A stretch of 64,000 bases of DNA from Qipengyuania sp. S6317L1 (GTDB taxonomy: Bacteria > Pseudomonadota > Alphaproteobacteria > Sphingomonadales > Sphingomonadaceae): NCBI RefSeq assembly GCF_023015615.1, contig NZ_JALKAJ010000002.1, positions 124,001 to 188,000 of the forward strand, in the 5' to 3' direction. The notes under the pieces were generated by a model. That model saw only the letters and a list, made by a program, of their open reading frames with translations, ran no database searches and was not told where the DNA came from. The translations under genes were made by a program, and so were the position numbers. Positions 45,694-55,162 of the stretch are shown here, piece after piece (position 1 is the first letter of the stretch; each line of letters begins with the position of its first letter).

Positions 45694-46635
45694 CTAATCC
45701 GCGCCGCTAAAATGGGGCCGGATACCGGGAGTGGCACGGGCGAGAAGGTCCTTTGCCAGAGCCCTCACCGGAGCCAGATCCAGCGCGTCGAACATCGCCT
45801 CGCCCTCGATCCGCTCGGTGCCATCGGGGCTGAACAGAGCGGCGCGCATGGTCAGCCCCTCACCACCGGGCTGGCACAAAACAGCCACCGGTGAATGACA
45901 CGTGCCGCCCAGCTCAGCCAAAAGCGCGCGTTCGGCCTCAAGCTCTGCCCGCGTGCCGTGGTCGTCGATTGCCGCCAGCGCCGCCTTGGTCGATGCGTCA
46001 TCCGCGCGGCATTCGAGGGTGATCGCCCCTTGCGCTGCGGCGGGGATCCATTCGTCGGCTTCCAGAGGCGCGCCCACTTCGCTTTGCCCCAGACGCTCAA
46101 GCCCGGCCGCCGCAAGGAACGTCACATCCGCCTCGCCCGCCTCAAGCCTGCCAAGCCTTGTCGCTACATTCCCGCGAAAGGTGACGACCGTGCAATCAGG
46201 GCGCAGGTTGAGCAGTTGCGATGCGCGGCGCGGAGCCGATGTGCCCACAACCGCGCCTTCAGGGATTGCGGCAATGCTGGATGCGCCGACAAGGCAATCG
46301 CGTCGGTCCGCGCGCGGCAGAACGGCGCCGAATTCAAACACATCGGGCCGGATCGTCTCGACATCCTTGGCCGAGTGGACCGAGACATCGATCCGCCCTT
46401 CGGCAAGCCACACGTCAAGTTCCTTGGTCCACAGCGCCTTGCCACCGATTTCGGCCAGAGGGCGGTCGAGGACCTTGTCACCGCTTGCCAGAACAGGGAC
46501 CAGTTCGACCTCGTCCTCGGTCCATCCATGCGCCGCGCACAATCTCGCCCGCGTCTCGTAGGCCTGCGCCATTGCAAGCGGCGAATTGCGTGTGCCGAGG
46601 CGCAGTTTTACCGCGCCTTCCTGCCTATTACTCAC
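45694..46635 (-). CDS. hemC: Porphobilinogen deaminase (hydroxymethylbilane synthase)
   Basis: HemC polymerises four porphobilinogens. The 313 residues start with GTG 46635. Hallmarks are LRLGTRNSPLAMAQA, the catalytic Asp in RIDVSVHSAKDVET, GTSAPRRASQL, VVTFRGNVATRLGRLEAGEAD and the cofactor-binding Cys in LGGTCHSPVA. It is divergent from tsaD and translationally close to hemD, which begins 10 bases downstream. Confidence 0.95.
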   Translation of the reverse strand: MSNRQEGAVKLRLGTRNSPLAMAQAYETRARLCAAHGWTEDEVELVPVLASGDKVLDRPLAEIGGKALWTKELDVWLAEGRIDVSVHSAKDVETIRPDVFEFGAVLPRADRRDCLVGASSIAAIPEGAVVGTSAPRRASQLLNLRPDCTVVTFRGNVATRLGRLEAGEADVTFLAAAGLERLGQSEVGAPLEADEWIPAAAQGAITLECRADDASTKAALAAIDDHGTRAELEAERALLAELGGTCHSPVAVLCQPGGEGLTMRAALFSPDGTERIEGEAMFDALDLAPVRALAKDLLARATPGIRPHFSGAD

Positions 46636-46692
46636 CAGTCCAGTCTCCCGTCACGCTTGCTCTAGCGCGCGCACACACTAGATGGAAGCGCC

Positions 46693-47748
46693 ATGAGCTC
46701 TCGCCCACACATAGTATTGGGGATCGAATCCTCCTGCGATGAAACTGCGGTTGCGCTGGTCACGTCGGACCGGCGTATTCTGGCGGAACGGATTGCGAGC
46801 CAGGAAGAAGAGCACGCGCCCTATGGCGGCGTGGTGCCCGAAATTGCCGCCAGAGCCCACGCAGAACGGCTTGCCCCGATGATTGAGGCGGTGCTGGGCG
46901 ATGCCGGAATGAAACTTGACCAAGTGGATGCCATTGCCGCGACCGCCGGCCCGGGCCTCATCGGCGGGGTGATGGTCGGGCTTGTAAGCGGCAAGGCGCT
47001 CGCAATGGCATCTGGCAAGCCGCTGGTCGCGGTGAACCACCTTGAGGGCCACGCCCTTTCACCGCGTCTGGCGGAGGAGCGCCTCGGGTTTCCCTATCTC
47101 CTGCTGCTTGTTTCGGGCGGGCATTGTCAGATTTTGAGCGTTGAAGGCGTTGGCAAATACCGCCGCCTGGCGACGACGATTGATGATGCGCTGGGCGAGG
47201 CGTTTGACAAGACCGCCAAGATTTTGGGGCTGGGCTATCCCGGTGGGCCGCAGGTCGAGAAACTGGCCTTGGAAGGGGATGCGAAGGCCGTGCCCCTGCC
47301 CCGCCCGCTTAAAGGTTCAAAGGAACCGCATTTCTCGTTTGCCGGCCTCAAAAGCGCAGTGCTGCGCGCCTATGACAGCGGCGATCACGCATCTGCCGAT
47401 ATCGCCGCCAGTTTCCAGCAGGCGGCGATTGATTGCCTTATCGACCGGCTCGAAAAGGCGCTCTCGATCGCAGGCGCGCATCCGGCTCTCGTCGTTGCAG
47501 GGGGCGTTGCTGCAAACAAGGCCGTGCGCGGCGCGCTGGAGGAACTTGCGAGCTGGCACGAGATGCAATTTGTCGCCCCGCCCTTGAAACTATGCACCGA
47601 TAATGCGGCGATGATCGCATGGGCGGGTTGCGAGCGCCTCACCGCAGAGCCTAGTTTTGAAGGCGATCCGCTGGACCTCAAGGCAAGGCCGCGCTGGCCG
47701 CTTGACCCCGAGGCAGAGGCGGTGCGCGGGGCAGGAGTGAAGGCATGA
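46693..47748 (+). CDS. tsaD: tRNA N6-adenosine threonylcarbamoyltransferase TsaD
   Basis: TsaD, with TsaB and TsaE, attaches threonylcarbamoyl to A37 of ANN-decoding tRNAs. The 351 residues show [13 protein letters not shown], the metal-binding His in [14 protein letters not shown], the [12 protein letters not shown] block, and [15 protein letters not shown] and [10 protein letters not shown] near the C-terminus. It overlaps gpsA as ATGA. Confidence 0.96.
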   Translation: MSSRPHIVLGIESSCDETAVALVTSDRRILAERIASQEEEHAPYGGVVPEIAARAHAERLAPMIEAVLGDAGMKLDQVDAIAATAGPGLIGGVMVGLVSGKALAMASGKPLVAVNHLEGHALSPRLAEERLGFPYLLLLVSGGHCQILSVEGVGKYRRLATTIDDALGEAFDKTAKILGLGYPGGPQVEKLALEGDAKAVPLPRPLKGSKEPHFSFAGLKSAVLRAYDSGDHASADIAASFQQAAIDCLIDRLEKALSIAGAHPALVVAGGVAANKAVRGALEELASWHEMQFVAPPLKLCTDNAAMIAWAGCERLTAEPSFEGDPLDLKARPRWPLDPEAEAVRGAGVKA

Positions 47749-48758
47749 GCGCAAAATCAATGATCGGCGTGATCGGCGCTGGCGCCTGGGGAACGGCGCT
47801 TGCCCAGATGTTAAGCAGCGACGGGCGCGATGTGCTTTTGTGGGCTTATGAGAGCGATGTGGTCGATGCGGTCAACACTTCGCACCGCAACCCGCGCTAT
47901 CTGCCCGGTGCCGAACTGTCCCCCACCATTCGCGCAACAGGCGACCTCGCCGAATTTGCCGAGATCGATATCGTTCTTGCGGTGACACCTGCACAGGTTC
48001 TTGGCCGCGTCCTCGAAGGACTGTCCAAGGCTCCGCAAGACCTCGTGCTGTGCTCCAAAGGGATCGAGGCAGGCACGCAGCGATTGATGAACGATGTCGC
48101 GCGCGCAGCTTCTCCCGGAAGCCAGATTGCGGTTCTGTCCGGTCCGACTTTCGCGCATGAAGTGGCAGACGGCCTTCCCACCGCAGTCACGCTTGCCTGC
48201 GAAGGTGGCCGCGCGCAGTGGGAGCGGCTGTCCCCCGCTATCGCGAGGGCCACTTTCCGCCCCTATTATTCCGACGATGTGACCGGCGCAGAAATCGGCG
48301 GTTCGATCAAGAACGTGCTCGCTATTGCCTGCGGCGTGGTCGACGGGCTTGGCCTTGGCCAGAACGCGCGCGCCTCCCTGATTGCGCGCGGCTATGCCGA
48401 GATGCTGCGCTTTGGCGAGGCGCTTGGCGCGCAGGCCGAAACGCTTGCGGGGCTTTGCGGCCTCGGCGATCTGGTGCTGACCTGCTCCTCAACCTCAAGC
48501 CGCAATTTCTCGCTCGGCAAGGCGTTGGGCGAAGGTGGCTCGGCCAAAGAGCTCATGGCTGACCGCACCACTGTCGCAGAAGGCGCGCACACCGCGCCGG
48601 TGCTCGCCGGGCTTGCGAGCGAGCGCCAGATTGCCATGCCGATCACCGCCGCGGTGAATGCCATCCTCGAAGGCGAAGCGCCTCGCGACGTCGTGGCGCG
48701 GCTCCTTGCCCGTCCCCTCACCGCCGAAATGACCGGCGATCAGACGCACCTGGGCTAG
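47745..48758 (+). CDS. gpsA: Glycerol-3-phosphate dehydrogenase [NAD(P)+]
   Basis: GpsA reduces dihydroxyacetone phosphate to sn-glycerol 3-phosphate for phospholipid synthesis. The 337 residues show the Rossmann [28 protein letters not shown], and the catalytic Lys in [23 protein letters not shown], plus [20 protein letters not shown]. It is preceded by tsaD (ATGA overlap). The next gene starts 11 bases after its stop. Confidence 0.96.
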   Translation: MSAKSMIGVIGAGAWGTALAQMLSSDGRDVLLWAYESDVVDAVNTSHRNPRYLPGAELSPTIRATGDLAEFAEIDIVLAVTPAQVLGRVLEGLSKAPQDLVLCSKGIEAGTQRLMNDVARAASPGSQIAVLSGPTFAHEVADGLPTAVTLACEGGRAQWERLSPAIARATFRPYYSDDVTGAEIGGSIKNVLAIACGVVDGLGLGQNARASLIARGYAEMLRFGEALGAQAETLAGLCGLGDLVLTCSSTSSRNFSLGKALGEGGSAKELMADRTTVAEGAHTAPVLAGLASERQIAMPITAAVNAILEGEAPRDVVARLLARPLTAEMTGDQTHLG

Positions 48759-48769
48759 GCAGACCGGGA

Positions 48770-50341
48770 TTGAGCACCCTTCCGCCTTCCAGCGTCGAGC
48801 CTCCTGCTCTCCCCCCTGAAAAGGGCGGCGACGATATGGCAACGCTTGCCAAGGGCGGGCGAACAAACACGCTCGGCTTCGTGCTGCGGCTTCTCGGGGG
48901 GCTTCCGTTTCTTTTCGTCGGCTTTCGCCTTTACGGCGTTGAGGAGATGGGAAAATTCGCCGCTGCTTTTGTGGTGGTGGAAATTTTCGCACTCGTCTGC
49001 GCGCTGGGGGAAAAACGCGGCCTTGCACAGCGGCTGACCGAAGGCATTCAGGATCACGAGGAAACGCCGACCAATCTGGTGTTCGATGCGATGCTGGTCT
49101 CGCTGGTATTCTCCGCCATTGCCTGCCTCCTCCTGATCGCCTTTCCGGTGATAATCTTCCCCAGCGGGGTCAGCAGCGCGTTCGACATGTGGATGATTGC
49201 GGCAATCCCGGCCTTTGCGCTCACTGAAATCCTGCTGGCAGCGCAAGCATTCAAATACGACATCGCAACCACGGTCAGAGCGCGCGCACTGGTTGAACCA
49301 TGGGTCAAATCGATCCTCGTCGCCGCGCTTTTCTTTATCCCCGCGCTTTCGAGTGGCGGAATTGCGCTTGCCTTTATCGGCGCGATTTACGCCGCGTTTT
49401 TCACCGCGCTCTGGTCGTTTCTAAAAACCTATGGCCTTCCCAAGGGGTGGCGACCGCGCCCGCGTTATCTGGGCAGGATGACATCGCGCGCCATGCCTCT
49501 CATCGGGGCCGATGTGATCGAGCGCGGCACGCGGCTGCTCGACGTATTCCTGCTGGGCCAGGCCACATCCTCCGGGACGGTCGGCATCTACTGGTTTGCA
49601 AAGGAAGTTGTCAGCCTGCCGCAAAAGCTCAAAACCAGTTTCGAGCCCATCCTTGCCCCGGTCATCACAAAGAACCTCAAGACCGGACACATGGAAGCCA
49701 TCGCCTCGCAGGTGCGCCAGGTCGGTTTCTGGATCATCGCCTTGCAGTTCGGCATCGCGCTCACTCTGGCAATTCCGGGCGAAGGCGTGATGGGTCTTGG
49801 CGGGCCAGCGATTGTCGGGGGAACGGGCGCGCTTGCGATCCTGCTCGCAGCGGAAGTTATCGCCTCGATGGCGGTCGTCTCGGAAAGCGTGCTCGTCTAT
49901 ATCGCGCGCAAGCGAAACCTCGCGATCTCGGTTGGCGTTATTACCCTGCAAGGCGCGCTGACGGTGGGGTTCATCCTTCTGGCACAGCGCATGGGCTATC
50001 CCGAAGGCTTTCAGGCAGCGGGCGCGGCGGCGGCTCTGTTCATATCACTGGGCGCGGCCAGTTTTATCAAGGCAGCGGTGCTCAAATCACTCTTGAAAGC
50101 GCCGGTGTCGAACCTTCGCTGGGCGCTTGTCTGGGCGGCGGCACCGGCGGTCATCGTGGGCTTCCTCTTCACCCGCTACACCCCTGAATGGGTGGAACTG
50201 GCCATTGGCGGTCCGGCGATCATGGCGACCTATATGTGGGTCATCTGGAAAAGGGGCTTTGACGAATCGGACAAGGTGCTTTTCCGCAAGAAGGTCGTTC
50301 CAGACATCGACGAAGACCCGCCTTCACCACAGCCCAAATAG
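48770..50341 (+). CDS. Polysaccharide/lipid flippase (MurJ/Wzx-like superfamily)
   Basis: The 523-residue multi-pass membrane protein starts with TTG 48770 and lies close behind gpsA. About 12 or more hydrophobic helices are visible, with RRTN-type N-terminal sequence (GRTNTLGFVLRLLGGLPFLF), LLGQATSSGTVGIYWFAKEVVSLPQKLKTSFEPILAPVI typical of Wzx/lipopolysaccharide exporters, and a charged C-terminal tail. It probably flips a lipid-linked saccharide across the inner membrane. No glycosyltransferase neighbours are in the window. Confidence 0.8.
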   Translation: MSTLPPSSVEPPALPPEKGGDDMATLAKGGRTNTLGFVLRLLGGLPFLFVGFRLYGVEEMGKFAAAFVVVEIFALVCALGEKRGLAQRLTEGIQDHEETPTNLVFDAMLVSLVFSAIACLLLIAFPVIIFPSGVSSAFDMWMIAAIPAFALTEILLAAQAFKYDIATTVRARALVEPWVKSILVAALFFIPALSSGGIALAFIGAIYAAFFTALWSFLKTYGLPKGWRPRPRYLGRMTSRAMPLIGADVIERGTRLLDVFLLGQATSSGTVGIYWFAKEVVSLPQKLKTSFEPILAPVITKNLKTGHMEAIASQVRQVGFWIIALQFGIALTLAIPGEGVMGLGGPAIVGGTGALAILLAAEVIASMAVVSESVLVYIARKRNLAISVGVITLQGALTVGFILLAQRMGYPEGFQAAGAAAALFISLGAASFIKAAVLKSLLKAPVSNLRWALVWAAAPAVIVGFLFTRYTPEWVELAIGGPAIMATYMWVIWKRGFDESDKVLFRKKVVPDIDEDPPSPQPK

Positions 50342-50503
50342 CGCACATTTCTGCGGCTTGACGAGCCTTCCTGTTCCCCTTTCACGGTCGTTGTCCATCG
50401 CAACTCATGCACCGTTCATCTAACGAATGTGACCTTGCAAAGCGGGGCAAGCAGGGTTTTGGCCCGAGATGGAGGGTGGTCCGATGCCGGGGAAAATCAG
50501 CAA

Positions 50504-50527
50504 GTTGCAAGGCACAGCGTTTGCAAC
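50504..50527. promoter_or_regulatory. Inverted repeat upstream of the VWA gene
   Basis: GTTGCAA-N10-TTGCAAC is a perfect seven-base inverted repeat 47 bases before the VWA protein start. It could be an operator or an mRNA leader hairpin; the sequence does not distinguish them. Confidence 0.4.
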
Positions 50528-50573
50528 AGGCATCAGGCGCCACACCTTTCGGGTGGGAATGGAGGACTGAAAG

Positions 50574-52250
50574 ATGCCAACGAATAACCGAGACGGATTT
50601 GGGCAAGAAACGCGGCGTGGGCGTAAGGTAGTAATATTGGGCAGCGTCGTATTTGCCCATGTCGGGCTGCTCGCCGCTTGCAGCGATGGATCGGACGATG
50701 TTGCCATAGCTCCTCCACCGCCGCCCCCTCCGCCAGCGATGGCTTCGCCGCAAAAGGTCGTGGTGACCGGGTCTCGTGCCATGATGGAAAGCGCCGACGC
50801 CTATTACGCACCGCCTGTGATGGTCCCGCAGGACCCGGGCCGCGAACGCTATGACGGTGAAGAAGTATCGCCCGTCAAACTCACCAACGCAGAGCCCGTG
50901 AGCACTTTCAGCGTCGATGTCGATACAGGCGCCTATGCCAATACGCGGCGCTTTTTGCGGCAAGGCAACCTGCCCCCGCGCGATGCGGTGCGGACCGAGG
51001 AATTGGTCAATTATTTCCGCTATGATTACGACCGGCCGTCGGACAAATCGACGCCCTTCACCACCAATATCGATGTCGCCCGAACGCCGTGGAATGACGA
51101 CACCTATCTCATGCGCGTCGGGCTTCGCGGTTATGACATTGCGCGAGAAGAACGCCCGGCGGCCAACCTTGTATTCCTGATGGATGTGTCGGGCTCGATG
51201 GGCCAGGCTGACAAGTTGCCCCTCGTCAAAACTGCGCTGTCGGGGCTTGCCGGCGAGCTTGGCGAGAACGACAGGGTCTCCATCGTGGTTTATGCAGGAG
51301 CCGCTGGCCTCGTGCTTGAACCCACCAATTCAACCGCGAAAATCCGCCGCGCGCTCGACAGCCTGAACGCTGGTGGTTCAACCGCTGGCGGCGCCGGGAT
51401 CCAGCTTGCCTACAACATTGCCGAAGACAATTTCATCGAAGGCGGCGTCAACCGCGTGATCCTTGCAACCGATGGTGATTTCAATGTCGGCCTGTCGGAC
51501 CGGGACGCTTTGGTCGAGATGGTCGAGAAAAACCGCGACCGCGGCATCACGCTTACAACGCTTGGCTTTGGCACGGGCAATTACAACGAAGCGCTGATGG
51601 AGCAGATCGCCAATCACGGGAACGGCAATTACGCCTATATCGACAGCGCGCTGGAGGCGAAAAAGGTGCTGGGCGATGAAATGAGTTCAACGCTTTTCAC
51701 CATCGCCAAGGACGTCAAAATACAGGTCGAGTTCAATCCCGCTGTCATCAGCCAGTATCGCCTAGTCGGATACGAGAACCGCGCGCTGCGCGAAGAGGAT
51801 TTCGACAATGACAAGGTCGATGCAGGCGACATTGGCGCAGGGCATCAGGTGACCGCCATTTACGAAGTCGTGCCCACAGGCACAAAGGGTTGGATCGCCC
51901 CGCGCCGCTATGAAGACCAACCCGCACGCGCTGCGACAGACCGGATTGTTGAGGCGGCCAACGTGAAGCTGCGGTATAAACTGCCCACAGGCTCGCGCTC
52001 GCGCCTGATTGAAAAACAGGTGATGGCCGACGCTTTCACCTCCGCGCGGGCCCCGCGCGGTGACTTTGCCTTTGCCGCTGCGGTTGCCGCTTATGGTCAA
52101 CTTTTGCGCGGGGATGAGCTTATGATGGACTTTAGCCACGATGATGTCGGCACGCTCGCCGGGCGTCAGGCGAACTTCTGGCGGCAGGAGTTCCTTGAAC
52201 TCAACGCGCTCGCAGGTGCTGCCAGCTCGAGCGCACGCGGCGGGGGGTAA
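50574..52250 (+). CDS. VWA-domain lipoprotein (YfbK-like)
   Basis: The 558-residue protein starts at ATG 50574 after GGAGGACTGAAAG. A membrane-anchoring signal ends in lipobox LLAAC, followed by a run of prolines and a VVVTGSR segment. An N-terminal von Willebrand-associated domain (FSVDVDTGAYANTRRFL, TEELVNYFRYDY) precedes the VWA domain with the MIDAS DVSGSMG, T in GGSTAGG and ATDGDFNVG, and then a DUF3520-type C-terminal region (TIAKDVKIQVEFNPAVISQYRLVGYENR). Such proteins are thought to bind partners through the metal site; a chaperone-like role is unproven. Confidence 0.85.
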   Translation: MPTNNRDGFGQETRRGRKVVILGSVVFAHVGLLAACSDGSDDVAIAPPPPPPPPAMASPQKVVVTGSRAMMESADAYYAPPVMVPQDPGRERYDGEEVSPVKLTNAEPVSTFSVDVDTGAYANTRRFLRQGNLPPRDAVRTEELVNYFRYDYDRPSDKSTPFTTNIDVARTPWNDDTYLMRVGLRGYDIAREERPAANLVFLMDVSGSMGQADKLPLVKTALSGLAGELGENDRVSIVVYAGAAGLVLEPTNSTAKIRRALDSLNAGGSTAGGAGIQLAYNIAEDNFIEGGVNRVILATDGDFNVGLSDRDALVEMVEKNRDRGITLTTLGFGTGNYNEALMEQIANHGNGNYAYIDSALEAKKVLGDEMSSTLFTIAKDVKIQVEFNPAVISQYRLVGYENRALREEDFDNDKVDAGDIGAGHQVTAIYEVVPTGTKGWIAPRRYEDQPARAATDRIVEAANVKLRYKLPTGSRSRLIEKQVMADAFTSARAPRGDFAFAAAVAAYGQLLRGDELMMDFSHDDVGTLAGRQANFWRQEFLELNALAGAASSSARGGG

Positions 52251-52357
52251 ACCGGTCACAAACCGGGCTCGTCACCTTGGGGACTACCCCTTGCATGGTT
52301 CATCCTGCTAAGGCGCCGGAAATCAATTTTTTTCTAGCCTTACAGGAATGAACATCC

Positions 52358-52942
52358 ATGACCATGCCTGCGACTTTCCAAGAAGCCCTTCCCCTTATCC
52401 TGCTCGCGATCGCGTTCCTGATCGTAGTCTGGGGCCTGATCAGAGCGTCGCGCAAGACCAGAATCGTCGATAAGACCGAAGGCGATGTGCTCGACGAGGG
52501 GTCGAGTCCGGCGGCACGCAACCAGGCGCTGATCGATGCGCCGCGCTCGGTTGAGATTACGACCGGCGAAACGTCAGCCGTTGCCAATTCGGATACAATC
52601 GCCGCAGCGCCAGCATCAGCCGACGCAGAGGCAGGACCGGCAATCGCTCCGACGAAAGAGGCCCCCGAAGAGGTCAAGCCTGCTCCTGCGCCCTCGACTG
52701 AGGGAGATGACCTGAAGCGCATCAAAGGCGTTGGTCCGAAGCTTGTGACGATGCTCAATGAGCAAGGCATCACCACCTTTGCCCAGATCGCGGCGTGGAC
52801 CGATGCCGATGTCCAGCGCGTCGATGCGACTCTGGGACGGTTCAGCGGGCGGATCGTGCGCGATCAATGGGTCGAGCAAGCAAAACTGCTTAGCGCCGGG
52901 GACGAAAGCGGGTTCAGTAAAACGTTTGGAAACAATGGGTAA
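52358..52942 (+). CDS. Membrane-anchored helix-hairpin-helix protein
   Basis: The 194-residue protein has an N-terminal transmembrane helix (ALPLILLAIAFLIVVWGLI), a long alanine/glutamate/proline-rich linker and a C-terminal helix-hairpin-helix domain (LKRIKGVGPKLVTMLNEQGITTFAQIAAWTDADV, then RDQWVEQAKLL). The HhH part resembles the non-catalytic domain often labelled flap-endonuclease or ribosomal L21-like. DNA binding at the inner membrane is possible but untested. It is not clearly in an operon. Confidence 0.75.
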   Translation: MTMPATFQEALPLILLAIAFLIVVWGLIRASRKTRIVDKTEGDVLDEGSSPAARNQALIDAPRSVEITTGETSAVANSDTIAAAPASADAEAGPAIAPTKEAPEEVKPAPAPSTEGDDLKRIKGVGPKLVTMLNEQGITTFAQIAAWTDADVQRVDATLGRFSGRIVRDQWVEQAKLLSAGDESGFSKTFGNNG

Positions 52943-53032
52943 GGTGCCCTTCTTGATTTTGATTTAGGTCAAGCGTCAATTTTCTGTTACGCTTCACATG
53001 TCAGGGGTCAGAATCGGAAAGGAAGGCGCACA

Positions 53033-53389
53033 ATGGGCCAAAGGATTTTGATTGCCGAAGACGAAGCCATTCTGGCTTATGATCTTGCTGAAACCTTTGA
53101 GGCAGCGGGCTTCCGTGTCGAGGGGCCGCATCCGGGCGTTTCGGATGCGATGCTGGCGTTTCAGAAAGAGAAGCCTGACCTTGCAATCCTTGATGTGGAG
53201 CTGAGCGATGGAAACGTGTTTTCCTTTGCCCGCAAGCTGAAAGACGAAGATGTGCCTGTGGTCTTTCACACTGGCAGTCTTTCCCAGAAAGAGATCGCGG
53301 CCCGCTTTCCCGAGGCGGTCGTCCGCATCAAGCCGTGTCCTCCCACGAGCATGCTCAATGCGGTGGAAGAGGCGCTAGACCCGCAGTGA
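53033..53389 (+). CDS. Single-domain response regulator
   Basis: The 118-residue receiver has a complete phosphorylation set: IAEDEAI (acidic pair), LAILDVELSDG (phospho-Asp), HTGS (Thr/Ser) and RIKPCPP (Lys). There is no output domain. Such proteins shuttle phosphate or act by direct interaction. No kinase is adjacent. It lies 118 bases upstream of maiA and is probably separately expressed. Confidence 0.87.
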   Translation: MGQRILIAEDEAILAYDLAETFEAAGFRVEGPHPGVSDAMLAFQKEKPDLAILDVELSDGNVFSFARKLKDEDVPVVFHTGSLSQKEIAARFPEAVVRIKPCPPTSMLNAVEEALDPQ

Positions 53390-53406
53390 TCGCGGGCGAT
53401 CGACGC

Positions 53407-53443
53407 GGTTTCAATTGAAACCAACCTGTCGCTATCCTACATA
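53407..53443 (+). promoter_or_regulatory. maiA-fahA promoter with overlapping palindromic operator
   Basis: TTGAAA (53415-53420) and TACATA (53438-53443) are separated by exactly 17 bases, a near-consensus sigma-70 promoter. The -35 lies inside the perfect 16-base palindrome GGTTTCAATTGAAACC (53407-53422), where a bound repressor would block RNA polymerase. The start would be about 55-60 bases before the maiA codon at 53508. Confidence 0.6.
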
Positions 53444-53507
53444 CCCGCTGAGTTTCATGGACGGTATCTCAACTGTCCGAAACGCGCCGCAAAGGGGAGC
53501 GAGACGG

Positions 53508-54155
53508 TTGAAAGTTCACGGCTATTTCCGCAGTTCGACAAGTTACCGCTTGCGCATCGCTCTGGAGCTCAAGGGCCTCGAATATGAGAATGTGCCGGTA
53601 AACCTGCTCAAATCCGAGCAGAAGGATGCAAGCTACACATCGCACAACCCGTTTGGCAGCGTTCCCCTGCTGCAAGCCGATGGCCGCGACCGCGCGCAGA
53701 GCATGGCGCAGATCGAGTGGCTCGATGAAGCCTATCCCGATCGCCCGCTCCTGCCTGCCAATATCGAAGATCGCTTCACCGCGCGCGAGCTTACCTACGC
53801 CATCGCGACCGAGCTTCACGCGCCCCTGAACCTGCCCGTTCTGAAATATCTCAGGAACGAATACGGCAAATCGCAGGACGAGATCGACATCTGGTATCGC
53901 CACTGGCTCGCCCGCACGCTTGCGCCGGTTGAACAGCGCCTGTCGCAACTTGGCACGGGCGATTTCCTGTTCGATGCGCCCGGCCTTTTCGAGGTCGTGC
54001 TGCTCCCCCAACTCTATAACGCGCGGCGTTTCGCTTTTGACCTTGGCGACAGCCCGCATATCACCCGTATCGAGGCGGCGTGCCTTGCTCTTCCAGAGTT
54101 CCAGCGCGCCCATCCTGACAATCAAATCGACAATCCTGAGAGGACCGCTCAATGA
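53508..54155 (+). CDS. maiA: Maleylacetoacetate isomerase (zeta-class GST)
   Basis: MaiA isomerises maleylacetoacetate to fumarylacetoacetate in tyrosine/homogentisate breakdown, using glutathione. I start at TTG 53508 (215 aa), with GGGGAG about eight bases upstream; the frame is open to 53415, but that extension covers the promoter. The zeta-GST signature GYFRSSTSYRLRIALELKGL carries the catalytic Ser-Ser/Cys-type motif (here SSTSYR), followed by NPFGSVPLLQADG and AQIEWLDEAYPD. It overlaps the next gene as ATGA. Confidence 0.92.
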   Translation: MKVHGYFRSSTSYRLRIALELKGLEYENVPVNLLKSEQKDASYTSHNPFGSVPLLQADGRDRAQSMAQIEWLDEAYPDRPLLPANIEDRFTARELTYAIATELHAPLNLPVLKYLRNEYGKSQDEIDIWYRHWLARTLAPVEQRLSQLGTGDFLFDAPGLFEVVLLPQLYNARRFAFDLGDSPHITRIEAACLALPEFQRAHPDNQIDNPERTAQ

Positions 54156-55162
54156 AGCTTGCAACCCTGAATGATGGCACACGCGACGGCAAACTGGTGG
54201 TGGTTTCCAAAGACCTCACCCGCTGCTGTGCGGCGGGCTATATCGCGCCCACCATGCAGGCGGCGCTCGACAATTGGGCGCGGGTTGCGCCTGAACTTGA
54301 ATTGCTCGCCACCGATGTCGAACACGAAGCGGTGCCGTGTGAGCGTTTCCACGAACGCCAGGCGCACTCGCCTTTGCCCCGCGCTTATCAATGGGCCGAT
54401 GGCAGCGCCTATATCAACCACGTCGAACTGGTACGCAAAGCTCGCAATGCCGAGGTGCCCGAAAGCTTTTACCACGATCCGCTGATGTATCAGGGCGGCT
54501 CGGACAGCTTCCTGCCCCCGCGTGCCGATATCCCCTTGGGCGACACCAAGTGGGGCTGCGATATGGAAGGCGAAGTGGCCGTGATCGTCGATGACGTGCC
54601 GATGGGCGTCTCGGTCGAAGATGCAGCGAGCCACATCAAGCTTATCATGCTGGTGAACGATGTGTCCTTGCGCGGCCTTATCCCGGGCGAGCTTGCCAAG
54701 GGCTTCGGCTTTTTCCAGTCGAAGCCGTCAAGCGCCTTTAGCCCCGTCGCTGTCACTCCCGACGAGCTGGGCGATGCGTGGAAAGACAATCTCATCCACC
54801 TGCCACTGATGGTGGACTATCGCGGCGAACCTTTCGGGCGCGCCGAGGCGGGCGTCGATGCGACGTTCAACATGGCGCAGCTTGTGGCGCACGCCGCCAA
54901 GACGCGGCCTTTGTGTGCAGGTTCAATCATCGGCTCTGGCACGATTTCGAACAAGGGCAGCGATGGCGGCCCGGGCAAGCCTGTCTCCGAAGGCGGCCTT
55001 GGCTATTCCTGCATCGCCGAAATCCGCATGATCGAGACGATTGCCAATGGAGAACCCACCACGCCCTTCATGTCGCCGGGCGATACGGTGAAGGTCGAGA
55101 TGCGCGATAAAGACAACCACTCGATCTTCGGCGCGATCGAGCAGACGGTGGTTGAAGCCTAA
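54152..55162 (+). CDS. fahA: Fumarylacetoacetate hydrolase family protein
   Basis: This 336-residue enzyme hydrolyses fumarylacetoacetate to fumarate and acetoacetate, or a related beta-diketone. It has the FAH fold: DMEGEVAVIVDDVPMG (metal-binding Glu), LIMLVNDVSLRGL (Asp), KGFGFFQSKPSSAFSPVAVTPDELG, and GTISNKGSDGG at the C-terminus. The start overlaps maiA as ATGA, so both are made together. The pairing with maiA makes the tyrosine-pathway assignment likely. homogentisate dioxygenase is not in the window. Confidence 0.92.
   Translation: MKLATLNDGTRDGKLVVVSKDLTRCCAAGYIAPTMQAALDNWARVAPELELLATDVEHEAVPCERFHERQAHSPLPRAYQWADGSAYINHVELVRKARNAEVPESFYHDPLMYQGGSDSFLPPRADIPLGDTKWGCDMEGEVAVIVDDVPMGVSVEDAASHIKLIMLVNDVSLRGLIPGELAKGFGFFQSKPSSAFSPVAVTPDELGDAWKDNLIHLPLMVDYRGEPFGRAEAGVDATFNMAQLVAHAAKTRPLCAGSIIGSGTISNKGSDGGPGKPVSEGGLGYSCIAEIRMIETIANGEPTTPFMSPGDTVKVEMRDKDNHSIFGAIEQTVVEA

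Noticed and set aside
50342-50573. tRNA or SRP RNA in the gap before the VWA gene
   Set aside because: No cloverleaf with a T-loop GTTCGA and no SRP core sequence can be read; only the inverted repeat stands out.
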